This document shows positions 54,545 through 63,867 of a DNA stretch of 64,000 bases, piece after piece. The notes under the pieces are model-generated. The model ran no database searches, was not told the origin of the DNA, and saw nothing but the letters and a program-made list of their open reading frames with translations. Numbering within the stretch: position 1 is the stretch's first letter; each line of letters opens with the position of its first letter. The stretch is from an uncultured Pseudoxanthomonas sp. GTDB taxonomy: Bacteria > Pseudomonadota > Gammaproteobacteria > Xanthomonadales > Xanthomonadaceae. A program made the translations under genes and the position numbers. The DNA lies in assembly GCA_946479745.1 (NCBI GenBank), contig CAMLGZ010000007.1, forward strand, positions 70,142 to 134,141, written 5' to 3'.

Positions 54545-55528
54545 TCATGCCGCCCCGGTTTCCGCATCCTTGTCGTCCCGCGCATCGTAAGCCCGCACGA
54601 TCTTGGCGACCAGAGGATGCCGCACCACATCGCGCGCAGTGAAGAACGTGAAGCTGATGCCATCCACGCCACGCAAAACCTCCAATCCGTCCTTCAGCCC
54701 GGATTTCACATGCTTGGGCAGGTCTACCTGGGTCAGGTCGCCGGTGACCACGGCGGTACTGCCGTAGCCGATGCGGGTCAGGAACATCTTCATCTGTTCG
54801 ATGGTGGTGTTCTGCGCCTCGTCCAGGATCACGAAAGCGTCGTTGAGCGTGCGTCCGCGCATGTAGGCCAGCGGCGCGATCTCGATGACGTTCTTCTCCA
54901 GCAGCTTGATCACTTTCTCCACGCCCAGCATTTCGTACAAGGCGTCGTACAGCGGGCGCAGGTAGGGATCGACCTTCTGCGACAGATCGCCGGGCAGGAA
55001 GCCCAGCTTCTCCCCGGCCTCCACCGCCGGCCGCACCAGGATCAGCCGCTGCACGCGCGATTCGTTGAGTGCTTCCACTGCGCTGGCCACGGCCAGGAAG
55101 GTCTTGCCGGTGCCGGCCGGACCGATACCGAAATTGATGTCATGGGTGGCGATGGCGTGCAGGTAGCCGGCCTGGTTGGGGCCGCGGCCGCGTACCGTGC
55201 CGCGCTTGACCTTGATCGCCACTTCCTGCGCTTCGTATCCGCCCGCGGCCACATGATCGACATTGGCTTCGTTGAGGCGCAGGTGGATGGATTCGCTGTC
55301 GAAGGTTTCTTCCGCCGCTTCCAGATAAAGCGCACGCAGCAGTTTTTCGGTCGCCTTCACTTCCGCAGCCGGTCCGGTGACCTTGAAGATATTGCCGCGG
55401 TTGGCGATCTCCACCCCCAGCCGCAATTCGATCTGCCGCAAGTGGGCATCGAACGGGCCAGCCAGGTTGGCCAGCCGTTCGGCATTGCCGGGCTCAAGGA
55501 CGAATTCGCGTTTTTCGGAAGCAGTCAT
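54545..55528 (-). CDS. ybeZ: PhoH-like ATPase (YbeZ)
   Basis: A 327-residue protein with an N-terminal KH-like RNA-binding region ([18 protein letters not shown]) and a RecA-like ATPase core: Walker A GPAGTGKT near residue 136, Walker [13 protein letters not shown], then GDLTQVDLP. PhoH-like YbeZ works with YbeY in rRNA processing, consistent with the neighbouring genes. Length is normal for the family. Confidence 0.93.
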   Translation of the reverse strand: MTASEKREFVLEPGNAERLANLAGPFDAHLRQIELRLGVEIANRGNIFKVTGPAAEVKATEKLLRALYLEAAEETFDSESIHLRLNEANVDHVAAGGYEAQEVAIKVKRGTVRGRGPNQAGYLHAIATHDINFGIGPAGTGKTFLAVASAVEALNESRVQRLILVRPAVEAGEKLGFLPGDLSQKVDPYLRPLYDALYEMLGVEKVIKLLEKNVIEIAPLAYMRGRTLNDAFVILDEAQNTTIEQMKMFLTRIGYGSTAVVTGDLTQVDLPKHVKSGLKDGLEVLRGVDGISFTFFTARDVVRHPLVAKIVRAYDARDDKDAETGAA

Positions 55529-55535
55529 GGGGTGG

Positions 55536-55835
55536 TCAGTGCCTGGTCTGGTCGTCGGCGTCTTCGACGCGCCATTGATGGAATACGTAGGCCTCGTCGT
55601 CGATGAGCGCCTGGTCGAAATGCTCGGTTTCCGGTGCTTCCTCGCGCTCGATCCGCTGGGGTTCTTCCTGCACGCCCGTCACCTGCCAGCCGGCCTCGCG
55701 TAGGAACTCGCTGGCATGGCGGACCGGATCTTCGGCCAGCCCCGGCATCTGGTAGCAGAGCACGAAGGCACCGCCGAATTCCTGGAAATCCGGGGCATCG
55801 GGCAGCGGAACGGCTTCGAGTACGAAGACCCACAA
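55536..55835 (-). CDS. small acidic protein of unknown function upstream of ybeZ
   Basis: A 99-residue acidic protein (MWVFVLEAVPLPDAPDFQEF ... VFHQWRVEDADDQTRH) without signal or membrane segment. Its stop is 7 nt before the ybeZ start, so it is likely the first gene of the ybeZ-ybeY operon. No domain was recognised. The protein has a regular mixed composition and an ATG; the competing frame over the same DNA is far more Arg/Gly-rich, which supports this one. Confidence 0.55.
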   Translation of the reverse strand: MWVFVLEAVPLPDAPDFQEFGGAFVLCYQMPGLAEDPVRHASEFLREAGWQVTGVQEEPQRIEREEAPETEHFDQALIDDEAYVFHQWRVEDADDQTRH

Positions 55836-55945
55836 GTTGGGGGCGTTCTGGGGGATGGCAAGTTGGCCGGGACCGGGCGGTGCAGGGTATCGCGGCCTTG
55901 TGGCGACGGCCAGACGAGCTACCGTTCGTCGGCAGGGTGTTGCAG

Positions 55946-55980
55946 TTAATTAAATCATAAATTAAATTAAATACATGATT
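55946..55980 (+). promoter_or_regulatory. putative TetR-family operator and promoter
   Basis: A/T-only stretch in a GC-rich genome (from GTTAATTAAATCATAAATTA on). It contains an inverted repeat AATCAT (55953-55958) / ATGATT (55975-55980) spaced by 16 nt, whose right half covers the TetR start codon. Autorepression by the encoded regulator is inferred. Confidence 0.45.
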
Positions 55981-56676
55981 GAATCACCTCCTTCCGGCGC
56001 CAAGCCCGCGCCAGCCAAACGAGCAGCCAAGTCGGCCCGGAAGCGCGCTCCCGGACGCCCCTTGGCCGATTCTCCCGACCTGCGTATCCGCCTGCAGGAA
56101 GCGGCGCTGGCCTGTTTCGTGCGCAAGGGCATAGCGGCCACCTCGCTGCGCGATATAGCCACCGAAGCGGGCGTGACTCCGGCCCTGCTGCATTACTACT
56201 TCGGCGACAAGGACCAGCTGCAGGCGGAAGTGATCGAGCAGAAGATCATTCCCATCTTCATTGCCCTGCGCGAGCCGTTGTCGAGGGCCGGCGACGACAT
56301 CGCCGCGTTGATCGCCGGTTTTGTCAGCGGCATCGGCAGGATCGTGGCCGAACACCCGTGGCTGCCGCCGTTGTGGGTGCGCGAAGTGCTGTGCGAGGGC
56401 GGGGCGCTGCGCGATCTGCTGTTCGATCGCATCGGTCCGCAGCTTCCGCAGATGATGGCCGGACGCTTCGCCGAAGCGCAGGCCAAGGGCCGTATAAACC
56501 CCGACCTGGACCCGCGCCTGCTGATGGTGTCGCTGGTCGGCCTGACCTTGTTCCCCGCTGCGGGCGCGCCGATCTGGCGGCGTCTGTTCAACGCCGACGA
56601 CCTGGATTTCGACATCGTGCGCCGGCATACGCTTTCCCTGTTGGACCGCGGACTGGAGTTGGACCGTGAGCAATAA
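55975..56676 (+). CDS. TetR/AcrR-family regulator of the exporter operon
   Basis: A 233-residue regulator. After a Lys/Ala/Pro-rich tail of about 30 residues comes the TetR helix-turn-helix: LQEAALACFVRKGIAATSLRDIATEAGVTPALLHYYFGDKDQL. The C-terminal ligand domain is of the CecR/DUF1956-like type (LSRAGDDIAALIAGFVSGI, HPWLPPLWVREVLCEGG). It overlaps the HlyD gene by 11 nt. The order TetR-HlyD-ABC-permease matches the E. coli cecR-ybhGFSR arrangement in reduced form, suggesting local repression relieved by a toxic compound. Confidence 0.85.
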   Translation: MIESPPSGAKPAPAKRAAKSARKRAPGRPLADSPDLRIRLQEAALACFVRKGIAATSLRDIATEAGVTPALLHYYFGDKDQLQAEVIEQKIIPIFIALREPLSRAGDDIAALIAGFVSGIGRIVAEHPWLPPLWVREVLCEGGALRDLLFDRIGPQLPQMMAGRFAEAQAKGRINPDLDPRLLMVSLVGLTLFPAAGAPIWRRLFNADDLDFDIVRRHTLSLLDRGLELDREQ

Positions 56677-57637
56677 AAAACTATCGATCTCCTTGATGGC
56701 CGTTTGCGCGCTGGCGTTGTCCGCGTGCAAGAGTTCCGAACCGCAGGTGCTGGGTACCCTGGAATGGGACCGGATCACCTTGCCCTCACCGGTAGCCGAA
56801 AAGATCGTGCGCATCGACGTGCGCGAAGGCCAGCAGGTCGCTGCCGGCGCTTCGCTGATGCAGTTGGAATTGACCCGCACGCAATCGCAGCTGGCCGCCA
56901 TGCAGGCGCAGGCGCAACAGAGCCGCGAAGCGTTATTGGAGTTGGAAGCCGGTCCGCGCAGCGAAGATATCGCCCAAGCCCGCGCCAACCTGTCCGCCGC
57001 GCAGGCGCAGGCGGCCGATGCCCGCGCGTACTACAGCCGCCTGCAGCCGCTGGGCCGGCAGAAACTGGTGGCCGCATCCGATGTTGATCGCGCGCGTGCC
57101 GCGGCCGGCAATGCCGAAGGTCAGGTGCGAGCCGCGCAGGCGGCTCTGCTGGAATTGGAGCGGGGTACGCGCAGCGAACAAGTCGCGCAGGGGCGTTCAG
57201 CGGTCGCCGCCGCCGAGGCGCAGGCAGTGACGCAGGCGGTATCGCTGGAAAAACTGAATGTGATCGCACCGCGCGCGGCACGTGTGGATAGCCTGCCGTA
57301 CAAGTTGGGCGACCAGGCGCCCGTGGGATCGCCGTTGGCGATCCTGCTGGTAGGCGATGCGCCGTATGCGCGCGTGTATGTGCCCGAGCCGATGCGCGCG
57401 AACGTGAAGGTAGGGCAAGCGGCGCGCGTCTTCGTCGATGGCCGCGAGGCTGCGATCAGCGGCCGCGTGCGGATGATCCGCAGCGAGCCGAGTTTTACTC
57501 CCTATTACGCGCTGTCCGGACGCGACGCGGAGCGGCTGAGTTATCTCGCGGAGATCGTGCTCGATAAGGCGGATGCGAACCTGCCCGCCGGTGTGCCGGT
57601 GCGGGTGGAATTCGCGGAGGTTGGAGATGGAAAGTAG
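56666..57637 (+). CDS. HlyD-family membrane-fusion lipoprotein
   Basis: A 323-residue periplasmic adaptor starting at GTG inside the tetR gene. A lipobox ALSAC (Cys at residue 21) suggests inner-membrane lipid anchoring. Residues 35-70 and the segment from about 190 form the split lipoyl domain (VAEKIVRIDVREGQQVAAGASLMQLE). Between them a long Ala/Gln/Arg coiled-coil hairpin contains the repeated PRSEDIAQARANL / TRSEQVAQGRSAV units. It would link the ABC transporter to an outer-membrane channel, as YbhG does. Confidence 0.87.
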   Translation: MSNKKLSISLMAVCALALSACKSSEPQVLGTLEWDRITLPSPVAEKIVRIDVREGQQVAAGASLMQLELTRTQSQLAAMQAQAQQSREALLELEAGPRSEDIAQARANLSAAQAQAADARAYYSRLQPLGRQKLVAASDVDRARAAAGNAEGQVRAAQAALLELERGTRSEQVAQGRSAVAAAEAQAVTQAVSLEKLNVIAPRAARVDSLPYKLGDQAPVGSPLAILLVGDAPYARVYVPEPMRANVKVGQAARVFVDGREAAISGRVRMIRSEPSFTPYYALSGRDAERLSYLAEIVLDKADANLPAGVPVRVEFAEVGDGK

Positions 57638-57665
57638 TTTTCGACTGCGAGCCTTTGTTTCCACC

Positions 57666-57767
57666 CGTCATTCCCGCGAAGGCGGGAACCCAGTGACTTT
57701 TGCTTTCAGCGATCGAGCAGAAAGCCCGGGGCAAAGTCACTGGGTTCCCGCCTTCGCGGGAATGACG
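57666..57767. repeat. 35-bp perfect inverted repeat inside the exporter operon
   Basis: CGTCATTCCCGCGAAGGCGG and on (57666-57700) is exactly inverted at 57733-57767 around a 32-nt spacer. Each arm also has its own CCCGC-GAAG-GCGGG-type hairpin. It lies between the HlyD stop and the ABC ATPase start. Confidence 0.9.
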
Positions 57768-57790
57768 AAAGTTTGTATTGGTGTGTCCGC

Positions 57791-58744
57791 ATGACCCCGC
57801 ATGACTCCGGCGATGCCGTCATCCGCGCTCGAGGACTGAGCAAGCGCTTCGGCGCACTGCTCGCCGTCGATGGTGTGGACCTTACCGTGTCGCGCTCCAG
57901 CGTGTACGGCTTCCTGGGTCCCAACGGCTCAGGCAAGTCCACCACCATCCGCATGCTGTGCGGACTGCTGACTCCCAGCGCCGGTGAGATCGAAGTGTTG
58001 GGATTGAAGGTTCCCGAGCAGGCCGAGGAACTGCGCAAGCGCATCGGATACATGACCCAGAAATTCTCGTTGTACGAAGACCTTACCGTGCGCGAGAACC
58101 TGGAGTTCCTCGCCACGGTGCAGGGGTTGTCGCGGGAGCAGCGCCGCATGCGCATCGAAGAGCTGCTGGTCGCCTACAATTTGACCGATCGCGCCAAACA
58201 GCTCGCCGGCACCATGAGCGGTGGCCAGAAGCAGCGGCTTGCGCTTGCCGGGGCCACGGTCCACAACCCCGAGTTGCTGTTTCTCGATGAACCGACCAGC
58301 GCAGTCGATCCCGAGTCCCGGCGCGATTTCTGGGAAAAACTCTTCGACCTGGCCGATGCCGGTACCACCATCCTCGTTTCCACGCACTACATGGACGAAG
58401 CCGAGCGCTGTCACCGCATCGCCATCCTGGACACTGGCCGACTGGTCGCCGATGGCACCCCCGCCGAACTGACGCAGGCACTGGCGGGCCGGACCGTAGG
58501 CGTGCGCGCCAGCGAACCGCGCAGGGCGCAGGCTGCGCTGCATGGCGCGCAGGGCGTGATCAGCGTGGCCCAGATCGGCAACGAATTGCGGGTGCTGACG
58601 GATGCCGACGGCGATACGGAAAGCCGTCTGCAAGCTTTCCTGCGTTCAAAGGGCATCGAAGCCGAAGTGATGCCCATCGCCCCCAATCTGGAAGACGTCT
58701 TCGTTTCCGCCACCCACTCCGAGCCCAGAGAGCGTGCCGCATGA
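57791..58744 (+). CDS. ABC transporter ATP-binding protein
   Basis: A 317-residue ATPase of the ABC-2 drug/lipid export type. Walker A GPNGSGKST (43-51), signature MSGGQ (142-146), Walker B LLFLDEP (162-168) and the H-loop STHYMDEAERC are intact. The last 90 residues are the C-terminal extension seen in YbhF/CcmA-like exporters. Start set at ATG 57791; an upstream TTG would add residues from repeat sequence. The stop overlaps the permease start (ATGA). Unlike E. coli YbhF, only one nucleotide-binding domain is present. Confidence 0.9.
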   Translation: MTPHDSGDAVIRARGLSKRFGALLAVDGVDLTVSRSSVYGFLGPNGSGKSTTIRMLCGLLTPSAGEIEVLGLKVPEQAEELRKRIGYMTQKFSLYEDLTVRENLEFLATVQGLSREQRRMRIEELLVAYNLTDRAKQLAGTMSGGQKQRLALAGATVHNPELLFLDEPTSAVDPESRRDFWEKLFDLADAGTTILVSTHYMDEAERCHRIAILDTGRLVADGTPAELTQALAGRTVGVRASEPRRAQAALHGAQGVISVAQIGNELRVLTDADGDTESRLQAFLRSKGIEAEVMPIAPNLEDVFVSATHSEPRERAA

Positions 58745-59826
58745 AAGCGCGCCAGGTATTCGCGGTGATGGTCAAGGAGTTGCGGCAGATGGCGCGCGAC
58801 AGGATGACCGTGGCGATGATGCTCGGGATTCCGACGCTGCAATTGCTGTTGTTCGGCTATGCCATCAATCTGGACGTTCGAAACCTGCCGGCTGCGGTTG
58901 CCGACATGTCGGGCACCAGCGGTTCGCGCGCGTTGGTCCAGGATCTTTTCGCTACCGGTGTAATCCAGCCGGTGGCCGGTGCACGCACTCCGCAGGAGCT
59001 GCAGAACTTGCTGCGCCGGGGGGAGATCAAGATAGGAATCGTCATTCCGCAGGATTTCGAGCGGCGCAAGATCGAGGGACGCGAGGCGGTGCAGGTGATC
59101 GTCGACGGCAGCGATACTTCCGTGCAGTCCACCGCCCGTCAACTGGCGCAGATGCCGCTGGATGGGCGCGGCTTCAGCGCCTTGCAAGGGCAGATCAACG
59201 TATTGCCGCTGTACAACCCGGAACGGCGGTCGGCGGTCAACGTGGTGCCGGGCCTGATCGGTGTGATCCTGACGATGACCCTGGTGATGTTCACCGCCAT
59301 GGCCATCGTGCGCGAGCGCGAACGCGGCAATCTGGAACTGCTCATCACTACGCCTGTGTCCAGCGGCGAGCTGATGGTGGGCAAGGTGCTGCCTTACATA
59401 GGCGTGGGGTTGGTGCAGACCACGGTAGTGCTGCTGTTGGGCGTGCTGCTGTTCAAGGTGCCCATCAACGGCAGCCTGTGGGGCGTTTACGGCGCAGCGA
59501 TGCTGTTGATCGTCGCCAACCTGACCCTGGGTCTGCTGGTTTCCACGCGCGCGCAGACGCAGTTCCAGGCCATGCAGATGGCGTTCTTCCTGTTCCTGCC
59601 GTCCATCCTGCTGTCGGGCTTCATGTTCCCGTTCGACGGCATGCCGAAGTTGGCGCAATGGATAGCGGAGGTGCTGCCGTTGACACACTTCGTGCGCCTG
59701 ATCCGCGGCGTGGTGCTGCGTGGCGCGAACCTGTTCGAAATGTGGCCGGATGTATTGGCGTTGCTTGCCTTCACCGCGGTGATGATGTCGTTGGCGATCC
59801 TGCGTTTCCGCAAGCGTTTGGATTGA
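58741..59826 (+). CDS. ABC-2 type permease
   Basis: A 361-residue permease. It has one N-terminal helix, a periplasmic domain of about 140 residues (LPAAVADMSGTSGSRALVQ, IKIGIVIPQDFERRK) and five C-terminal helices with MAIVRERERGNLELLITTPVSSGELMVGK and LPSILLSGFMFPFDGMPKL. This is the YbhS/YbhR architecture. A single permease gene implies a homodimer, or a partner gene elsewhere. Last gene of the operon. Confidence 0.9.
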   Translation: MKARQVFAVMVKELRQMARDRMTVAMMLGIPTLQLLLFGYAINLDVRNLPAAVADMSGTSGSRALVQDLFATGVIQPVAGARTPQELQNLLRRGEIKIGIVIPQDFERRKIEGREAVQVIVDGSDTSVQSTARQLAQMPLDGRGFSALQGQINVLPLYNPERRSAVNVVPGLIGVILTMTLVMFTAMAIVRERERGNLELLITTPVSSGELMVGKVLPYIGVGLVQTTVVLLLGVLLFKVPINGSLWGVYGAAMLLIVANLTLGLLVSTRAQTQFQAMQMAFFLFLPSILLSGFMFPFDGMPKLAQWIAEVLPLTHFVRLIRGVVLRGANLFEMWPDVLALLAFTAVMMSLAILRFRKRLD

Positions 59827-59889
59827 TGCGGCCGTTGCAGCGCAGCGACAATGCGAATTTTGCTCCCTTCGTCCAGCCAAAGCCCGCGA

Positions 59890-60384
59890 TCACAGCACCC
59901 GATGCATGACGTAGACATCGGTAGGCCCGTACGCGGCATGGCGGAAAGCGCCAGGTATGCGGCCGACGATCTCGAAGCCATGGCGTCGCCATAGCCGCAC
60001 CGCGCCTTCGTTTGTACTGACGACGAAATTGAATTGCATCGCTTGGAAGCCCGAGCGCCGTGCTTCTTCCAGCGAGTGCTCGCACATCATTGAAGCGACG
60101 CCCTGGCCCCTTGCCTGCGGTGAGACCATATAGCCGGCGTTGGCGACATGGTCGCCGAGGCCGGGCTGATTCGGTCTAAGCATGTACAGGCCGAGAATCT
60201 CGCCGTTGCGTTCGGCGATGAAGCATCGGCACGGCGGCGTAGTCCACATCGCCCGCGCCTGTTCCATGTCCAGATCGGGCGGATAGCTGTAGGTGTCTCC
60301 GGCCGCGACGACTTGCCGAAAGATCGGCCAGGCGCGCGAAAATTCATCCGCACCGATTTCACGGATCAGCACCGCATCGATCAT
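59890..60384 (-). CDS. GNAT-family N-acetyltransferase
   Basis: A 164-residue acetyltransferase. The acetyl-CoA loop [20 protein letters not shown] is near residue 90 and the fold end [19 protein letters not shown] follows. [12 protein letters not shown] near residue 27 resembles phosphinothricin- or amino-acid-type GNATs. Substrate unknown. Its start codon overlaps the miaB stop (ATGA), so it is translated with miaB. Confidence 0.85.
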   Translation of the reverse strand: MIDAVLIREIGADEFSRAWPIFRQVVAAGDTYSYPPDLDMEQARAMWTTPPCRCFIAERNGEILGLYMLRPNQPGLGDHVANAGYMVSPQARGQGVASMMCEHSLEEARRSGFQAMQFNFVVSTNEGAVRLWRRHGFEIVGRIPGAFRHAAYGPTDVYVMHRVL

Positions 60385-61826
60385 GGAGCCGTCGTGGCCT
60401 GGGCCGTATCGGTCAGTCTGATATGTCCCCGTAGCGAATTCGCCATCACTTCGGTGATCTCCACGTCCACGAACTGCCCGATCAGCCGCGCATTGCCGGG
60501 AAAATTCACATAGCGCATGTTTTCCGTGCGTCCGGTCAGTTCCGACTTGTCGCGGGTGCTGTGCCGTTCCACCAGCACGCGCTGCGTGCTGCCGAGCATG
60601 GATTGCGAGATGCGGGTCGAGTTTGCGTTGACCGCCGCCTGCAGCCGTGCCAGACGCTCGTGCTTTACGGTTTCAGGCGTGTCGTCTTCCAGATCGGCTG
60701 CCGGCGTGCCGGGCCTGCGCGAATAGATGAAGGAATACGACTGGTCGAAACCTATGTCCTCGATCAGCTTCATGGTCTTGTCGAAATCCGAGTCGGTCTC
60801 GCCAGGAAAGCCGACGATGAAGTCCGAAGAGATGGAGATGTCCGGACGCACCGCACGCAGCTTGCGGATCTTCTGCTTGAACTCCAGCGTGGTGTAGCCG
60901 CGCTTCATCGCCGCCAGGATGCGATCGCTGCCGGCCTGCACGGGCAGGTGCAGGTAATTGGCCAGCTGCGGCACGTCGCGGTAGGCCTCGACCAGCGAAT
61001 CGGAGAACTCGAGCGGATGCGAGGTGGTGAAACGGATGCGGTCTATGCCGTCGATCTCGGCCATGGTGCGGATCAACAGACCCAGGTCTGCGACTTCTCC
61101 TTCGCCATAAGGGCCGCGGTAGGCATTGACGTTCTGGCCCAGCAGGTTGATCTCGCGCACGCCCTGCGTGGCCAACTGCGCGATTTCCACCAGCACGTCC
61201 TCGAACGGCCGGCTGACTTCCTCGCCGCGCGTGTACGGCACCACGCAGAAGCTGCAGTACTTGCTGCAGCCTTCCATGATGGAGACGAACGCGCTGGGGC
61301 CTTCGGCGCGCGGCTCGGGCAAGCGGTCGAACTTCTCGATCTCGGGGAAGCTGATGTCCACCTGCGGCTTGCCGGAAGCCCGGCGCTCGCGGATCAGCTC
61401 CGGCAGCCGGTGCAGGGTCTGCGGTCCGAACACCAGGTCCACGTACGGCGCACGCTTGACGATGGCCGCGCCCTCCTGCGAGGCCACGCAGCCGCCCACG
61501 CCGATCAGCACCGGCCTGCCGTCCTTCTTCAGCGACTTCCAGCGCCCCAGCTGGCTGAACACCTTTTCCTGCGCCTTCTCGCGGATCGAGCAGGTGTTGA
61601 TCAGGATGACGTCGGCTTCCTCGGGGTTGTCGGTCAGCTCCAGGCCGTCGGAGTCGGCCAGCACGTCGGCCATCTTGGACGAGTCGTACTCGTTCATCTG
61701 GCAACCGTGGGTCTTGATGTAGAGCTTGCCCTTGGCAGGCATGGCCGACGGATCCGCGCTGGTCGGAGCAGCGGGCAGGGTGGTGCCGTCCGCAACGGAC
61801 GGTAAGGGGGTGGCGATCCCGGGCAT
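60381..61826 (-). CDS. miaB: tRNA methylthiotransferase MiaB
   Basis: A 481-residue radical-SAM enzyme that adds the 2-methylthio group to N6-isopentenyladenosine-37 of tRNAs. The N-terminal cluster cysteines are Cys42 (HGCQMN), Cys79 (NTCSIRE) and Cys113 (GGCVA). The radical-SAM triad is Cys187, Cys191 and Cys194 (CSKYCSFC). A C-terminal TRAM domain follows ([20 protein letters not shown]). About 30 residues before the conserved start are Pro/Ala-rich, so an internal start such as Met29 is possible. Confidence 0.95.
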   Translation of the reverse strand: MPGIATPLPSVADGTTLPAAPTSADPSAMPAKGKLYIKTHGCQMNEYDSSKMADVLADSDGLELTDNPEEADVILINTCSIREKAQEKVFSQLGRWKSLKKDGRPVLIGVGGCVASQEGAAIVKRAPYVDLVFGPQTLHRLPELIRERRASGKPQVDISFPEIEKFDRLPEPRAEGPSAFVSIMEGCSKYCSFCVVPYTRGEEVSRPFEDVLVEIAQLATQGVREINLLGQNVNAYRGPYGEGEVADLGLLIRTMAEIDGIDRIRFTTSHPLEFSDSLVEAYRDVPQLANYLHLPVQAGSDRILAAMKRGYTTLEFKQKIRKLRAVRPDISISSDFIVGFPGETDSDFDKTMKLIEDIGFDQSYSFIYSRRPGTPAADLEDDTPETVKHERLARLQAAVNANSTRISQSMLGSTQRVLVERHSTRDKSELTGRTENMRYVNFPGNARLIGQFVDVEITEVMANSLRGHIRLTDTAQATTAP

Positions 61827-62128
61827 GGTGGGTAATCCAGGCGGGTTGGCGGAAGTGGCGCACAGTTTAACGGAGCGGTGCGGTGAGCGCGGGACGGGAC
61901 GCCGCTCCCACTCAGGTCCCTGCCGCGCCACGCCCGGGGTTTGGCGGGCGCGGCCGTGGCTGCAGGCGGCCGGAACTGCCCAGGATCGTCGTTCTATTGG
62001 GAAATCGTTGCCGTTGCCGCCAATCCCGGCGCACGCAATGAGAAGTGGGTCACCCTCCGCTTCCAGAGGAAATCCTTTTGTCGGACAAGGACTTGGCAAC
62101 CGGTGATGAAGTTGGGACACTGCCGCGC
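61827..62128. other. 302-nt divergent intergenic region
   Basis: No gene is seen between miaB (minus) and the lytic transglycosylase (plus). It holds a lone half-arm of the GTGGGAGCGCC repeat family (61891-61911, ending CCGCTCCCAC). I found no convincing promoter. Confidence 0.5.
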
Positions 62129-63079
62129 ATGAAGGGGGCTTCTTATCGTTTTGTGCTGCCGTTGCTGGCGGCCATGATCGCGTCGACCGCATTGCCGGCC
62201 GGCGCGGGCACTCTGTACAAGTGCACCGGCGCCGACGGCGTCCCCAATTACGTCAGCAAGCGGGTGGGTGGCGCGAGCTGCGAGGTGATCAGCCGCTATA
62301 CGCCGGACAGCCGCTCCAGCAGCGCATCGGTTTCGCGGCCGGCCAGCAGTGTGTCGGTGCCGGCCACCCCGGCGACTGCGCTGGGCGCGGCCAGTTCGGG
62401 CGCCATGATCACCCAGCCCGAATCGACCGCCGCCGGAGCCATCGTGCCCGCTGCATTGCCGGCGGCCTCCAAGCCTGTCGCTTCCGGCAATACCCGGCGC
62501 GTAGTCAGCGGACAGGTCTATTCCTACATCAAGGACGGCGTGCGCCACTACACCAGCGCACGGCCCAAGGGCGCGGGCGTGGTGGCCAGCGTGCGCACCA
62601 TCAAATACAGCTTCATCGAAACCTGTTTCGCCTGCGCGGCCAATCCAGGGGTCAATTTCGGTACCTTGCGCCTGAACACCATCTCCTACGATGCCGAGAT
62701 CAAGGCCGCCGCCCGCGACTACGGCGTGGACGAAGCCATCGTGCGCGCCATCATCCATGCCGAATCCTCGTTCAATCCCATGGCGCTTTCGCATGCGGGC
62801 GCGCAGGGCCTGATGCAGCTGATGCCCGCCACCGCGCGCCGTTTCGGCGTCGCCAACTCCTACGACGCCAATCAGAACATCCGCGGCGGCGTGCAATACC
62901 TGGCCTGGTTGCTGAAGCGCTTCAATGGCAACCTCACTCTCGCCGCAGCGGGCTACAACGCCGGTGAGGGCGCGGTGGACCGCCATGGCGGCGTGCCGCC
63001 GTACCAGGAAACCCAGCGCTACGTGGCGCGAGTGGGTGTGTTGGCCGATCGTTACCGCGGGTCTATCGGCGCACGTTGA
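62129..63079 (+). CDS. lytic transglycosylase with DUF4124-like N terminus
   Basis: A 316-residue exported protein; the signal peptide ends near LPAGAG. Residues about 28-60 ([18 protein letters not shown]) resemble DUF4124, followed by a Ser/Ala/Pro linker. The C-terminal SLT domain has catalytic Glu212 in [10 protein letters not shown], then [17 protein letters not shown] and [20 protein letters not shown]. It cleaves peptidoglycan glycan strands to anhydro-muropeptides. Start at 62129 is chosen for the signal peptide; 28 further in-frame upstream codons have no such signal. Confidence 0.9.
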   Translation: MKGASYRFVLPLLAAMIASTALPAGAGTLYKCTGADGVPNYVSKRVGGASCEVISRYTPDSRSSSASVSRPASSVSVPATPATALGAASSGAMITQPESTAAGAIVPAALPAASKPVASGNTRRVVSGQVYSYIKDGVRHYTSARPKGAGVVASVRTIKYSFIETCFACAANPGVNFGTLRLNTISYDAEIKAAARDYGVDEAIVRAIIHAESSFNPMALSHAGAQGLMQLMPATARRFGVANSYDANQNIRGGVQYLAWLLKRFNGNLTLAAAGYNAGEGAVDRHGGVPPYQETQRYVARVGVLADRYRGSIGAR

Positions 63080-63085
63080 ACCGCC

Positions 63086-63101
63086 GCAGGTCCTGCGGCG
63101 C
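63086..63101 (+). terminator. short hairpin after the transglycosylase
   Basis: GCCGCAG-GTC-like stem (GCCGCAGGTCCTGCGGC) just after the stop codon, without a T-run; weak terminator at best. Confidence 0.35.
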
Positions 63102-63129
63102 TCTCAAGTCATTGATTTAGCGGCCAACG

Positions 63130-63159
63130 TTGTCGGCCTATTAAGGCTTCCGTTACAAT
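63130..63159 (+). promoter_or_regulatory. promoter of the petABC operon
   Basis: -35 TTGTCG (63130-63135) and -10 TACAAT (63154-63159), 18 nt apart, 85 nt before the petA start. Confidence 0.5.
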
Positions 63160-63243
63160 TTCCCGTCTTTTGCGGCCGCGCCAGGGTTATGGCGTCGGCT
63201 TTGGCAGCCTTACGCTACCTATTTGAAAGTTTCGGAGTGCCGG

Positions 63244-63864
63244 ATGGCCAATGATGGGGTCAATGAGCCTGTAAATACGGGCCGACGCCGGTTCCTGACC
63301 GCGACCACGGCTGTGGTGGGTGCGGTGGGTGCCGGGTTTGTAGCAGTACCGTTTATCAAGTCGTGGAACCCGAGCGCGAAGGCCAAATTGGCCGGTGCCC
63401 CGGTGACCGCCGACCTGACCGGCTTGCAGGAAGGGCAGCGTCTGGTCCTGGAATGGCGCGGCCAGCCGATCTGGATCGTCAAGCGCTCCAAGGCGATCCT
63501 GGACGCGCTGCCGACCCTCGACGGCCGCCTGCGCGACCCCGAGTCGACCAACAAGGACCAGCAGCCCGAGTACGTGCTGAAGGGCAACCCGGAGTTCCGT
63601 TCGGTCAAGCCGGAGATTTCCGTGCTGGTCGGCCTGTGCACACACCTGGGCTGCTCGCCGGAAATGGTCGCCGAGATCAAGCCCGAGCCGTACGACCCCG
63701 ACTGGAAGGGCGGTTACTTCTGCCCCTGCCACAAGTCGCGTTTCGACATGTCCGGACGCGTCTTCCAGGGCGTTCCCGCACCCATCAACCTGCTGGTGCC
63801 TCCGCACTACTATCAGGACGACAACACCATCGTGATCGGCCTGGATCCGAAGGGGACCGCGTAA
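63244..63864 (+). CDS. petA: ubiquinol-cytochrome c reductase Rieske iron-sulfur subunit
   Basis: A 206-residue Rieske protein of the cytochrome bc1 complex, which passes electrons from ubiquinol to cytochrome c1. An N-terminal Tat-like motif GRRRFLT precedes a membrane helix (residues about 18-38). The 2Fe-2S ligands are Cys132/His134 (CTHLGC) and Cys160/His163 (CPCH); Cys137 and Cys162 form the disulfide. GGAG at 63234-63237 selects ATG 63244. The petB gene starts 3 nt after its stop. Confidence 0.96.
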   Translation: MANDGVNEPVNTGRRRFLTATTAVVGAVGAGFVAVPFIKSWNPSAKAKLAGAPVTADLTGLQEGQRLVLEWRGQPIWIVKRSKAILDALPTLDGRLRDPESTNKDQQPEYVLKGNPEFRSVKPEISVLVGLCTHLGCSPEMVAEIKPEPYDPDWKGGYFCPCHKSRFDMSGRVFQGVPAPINLLVPPHYYQDDNTIVIGLDPKGTA

Positions 63865-63867
63865 GCC

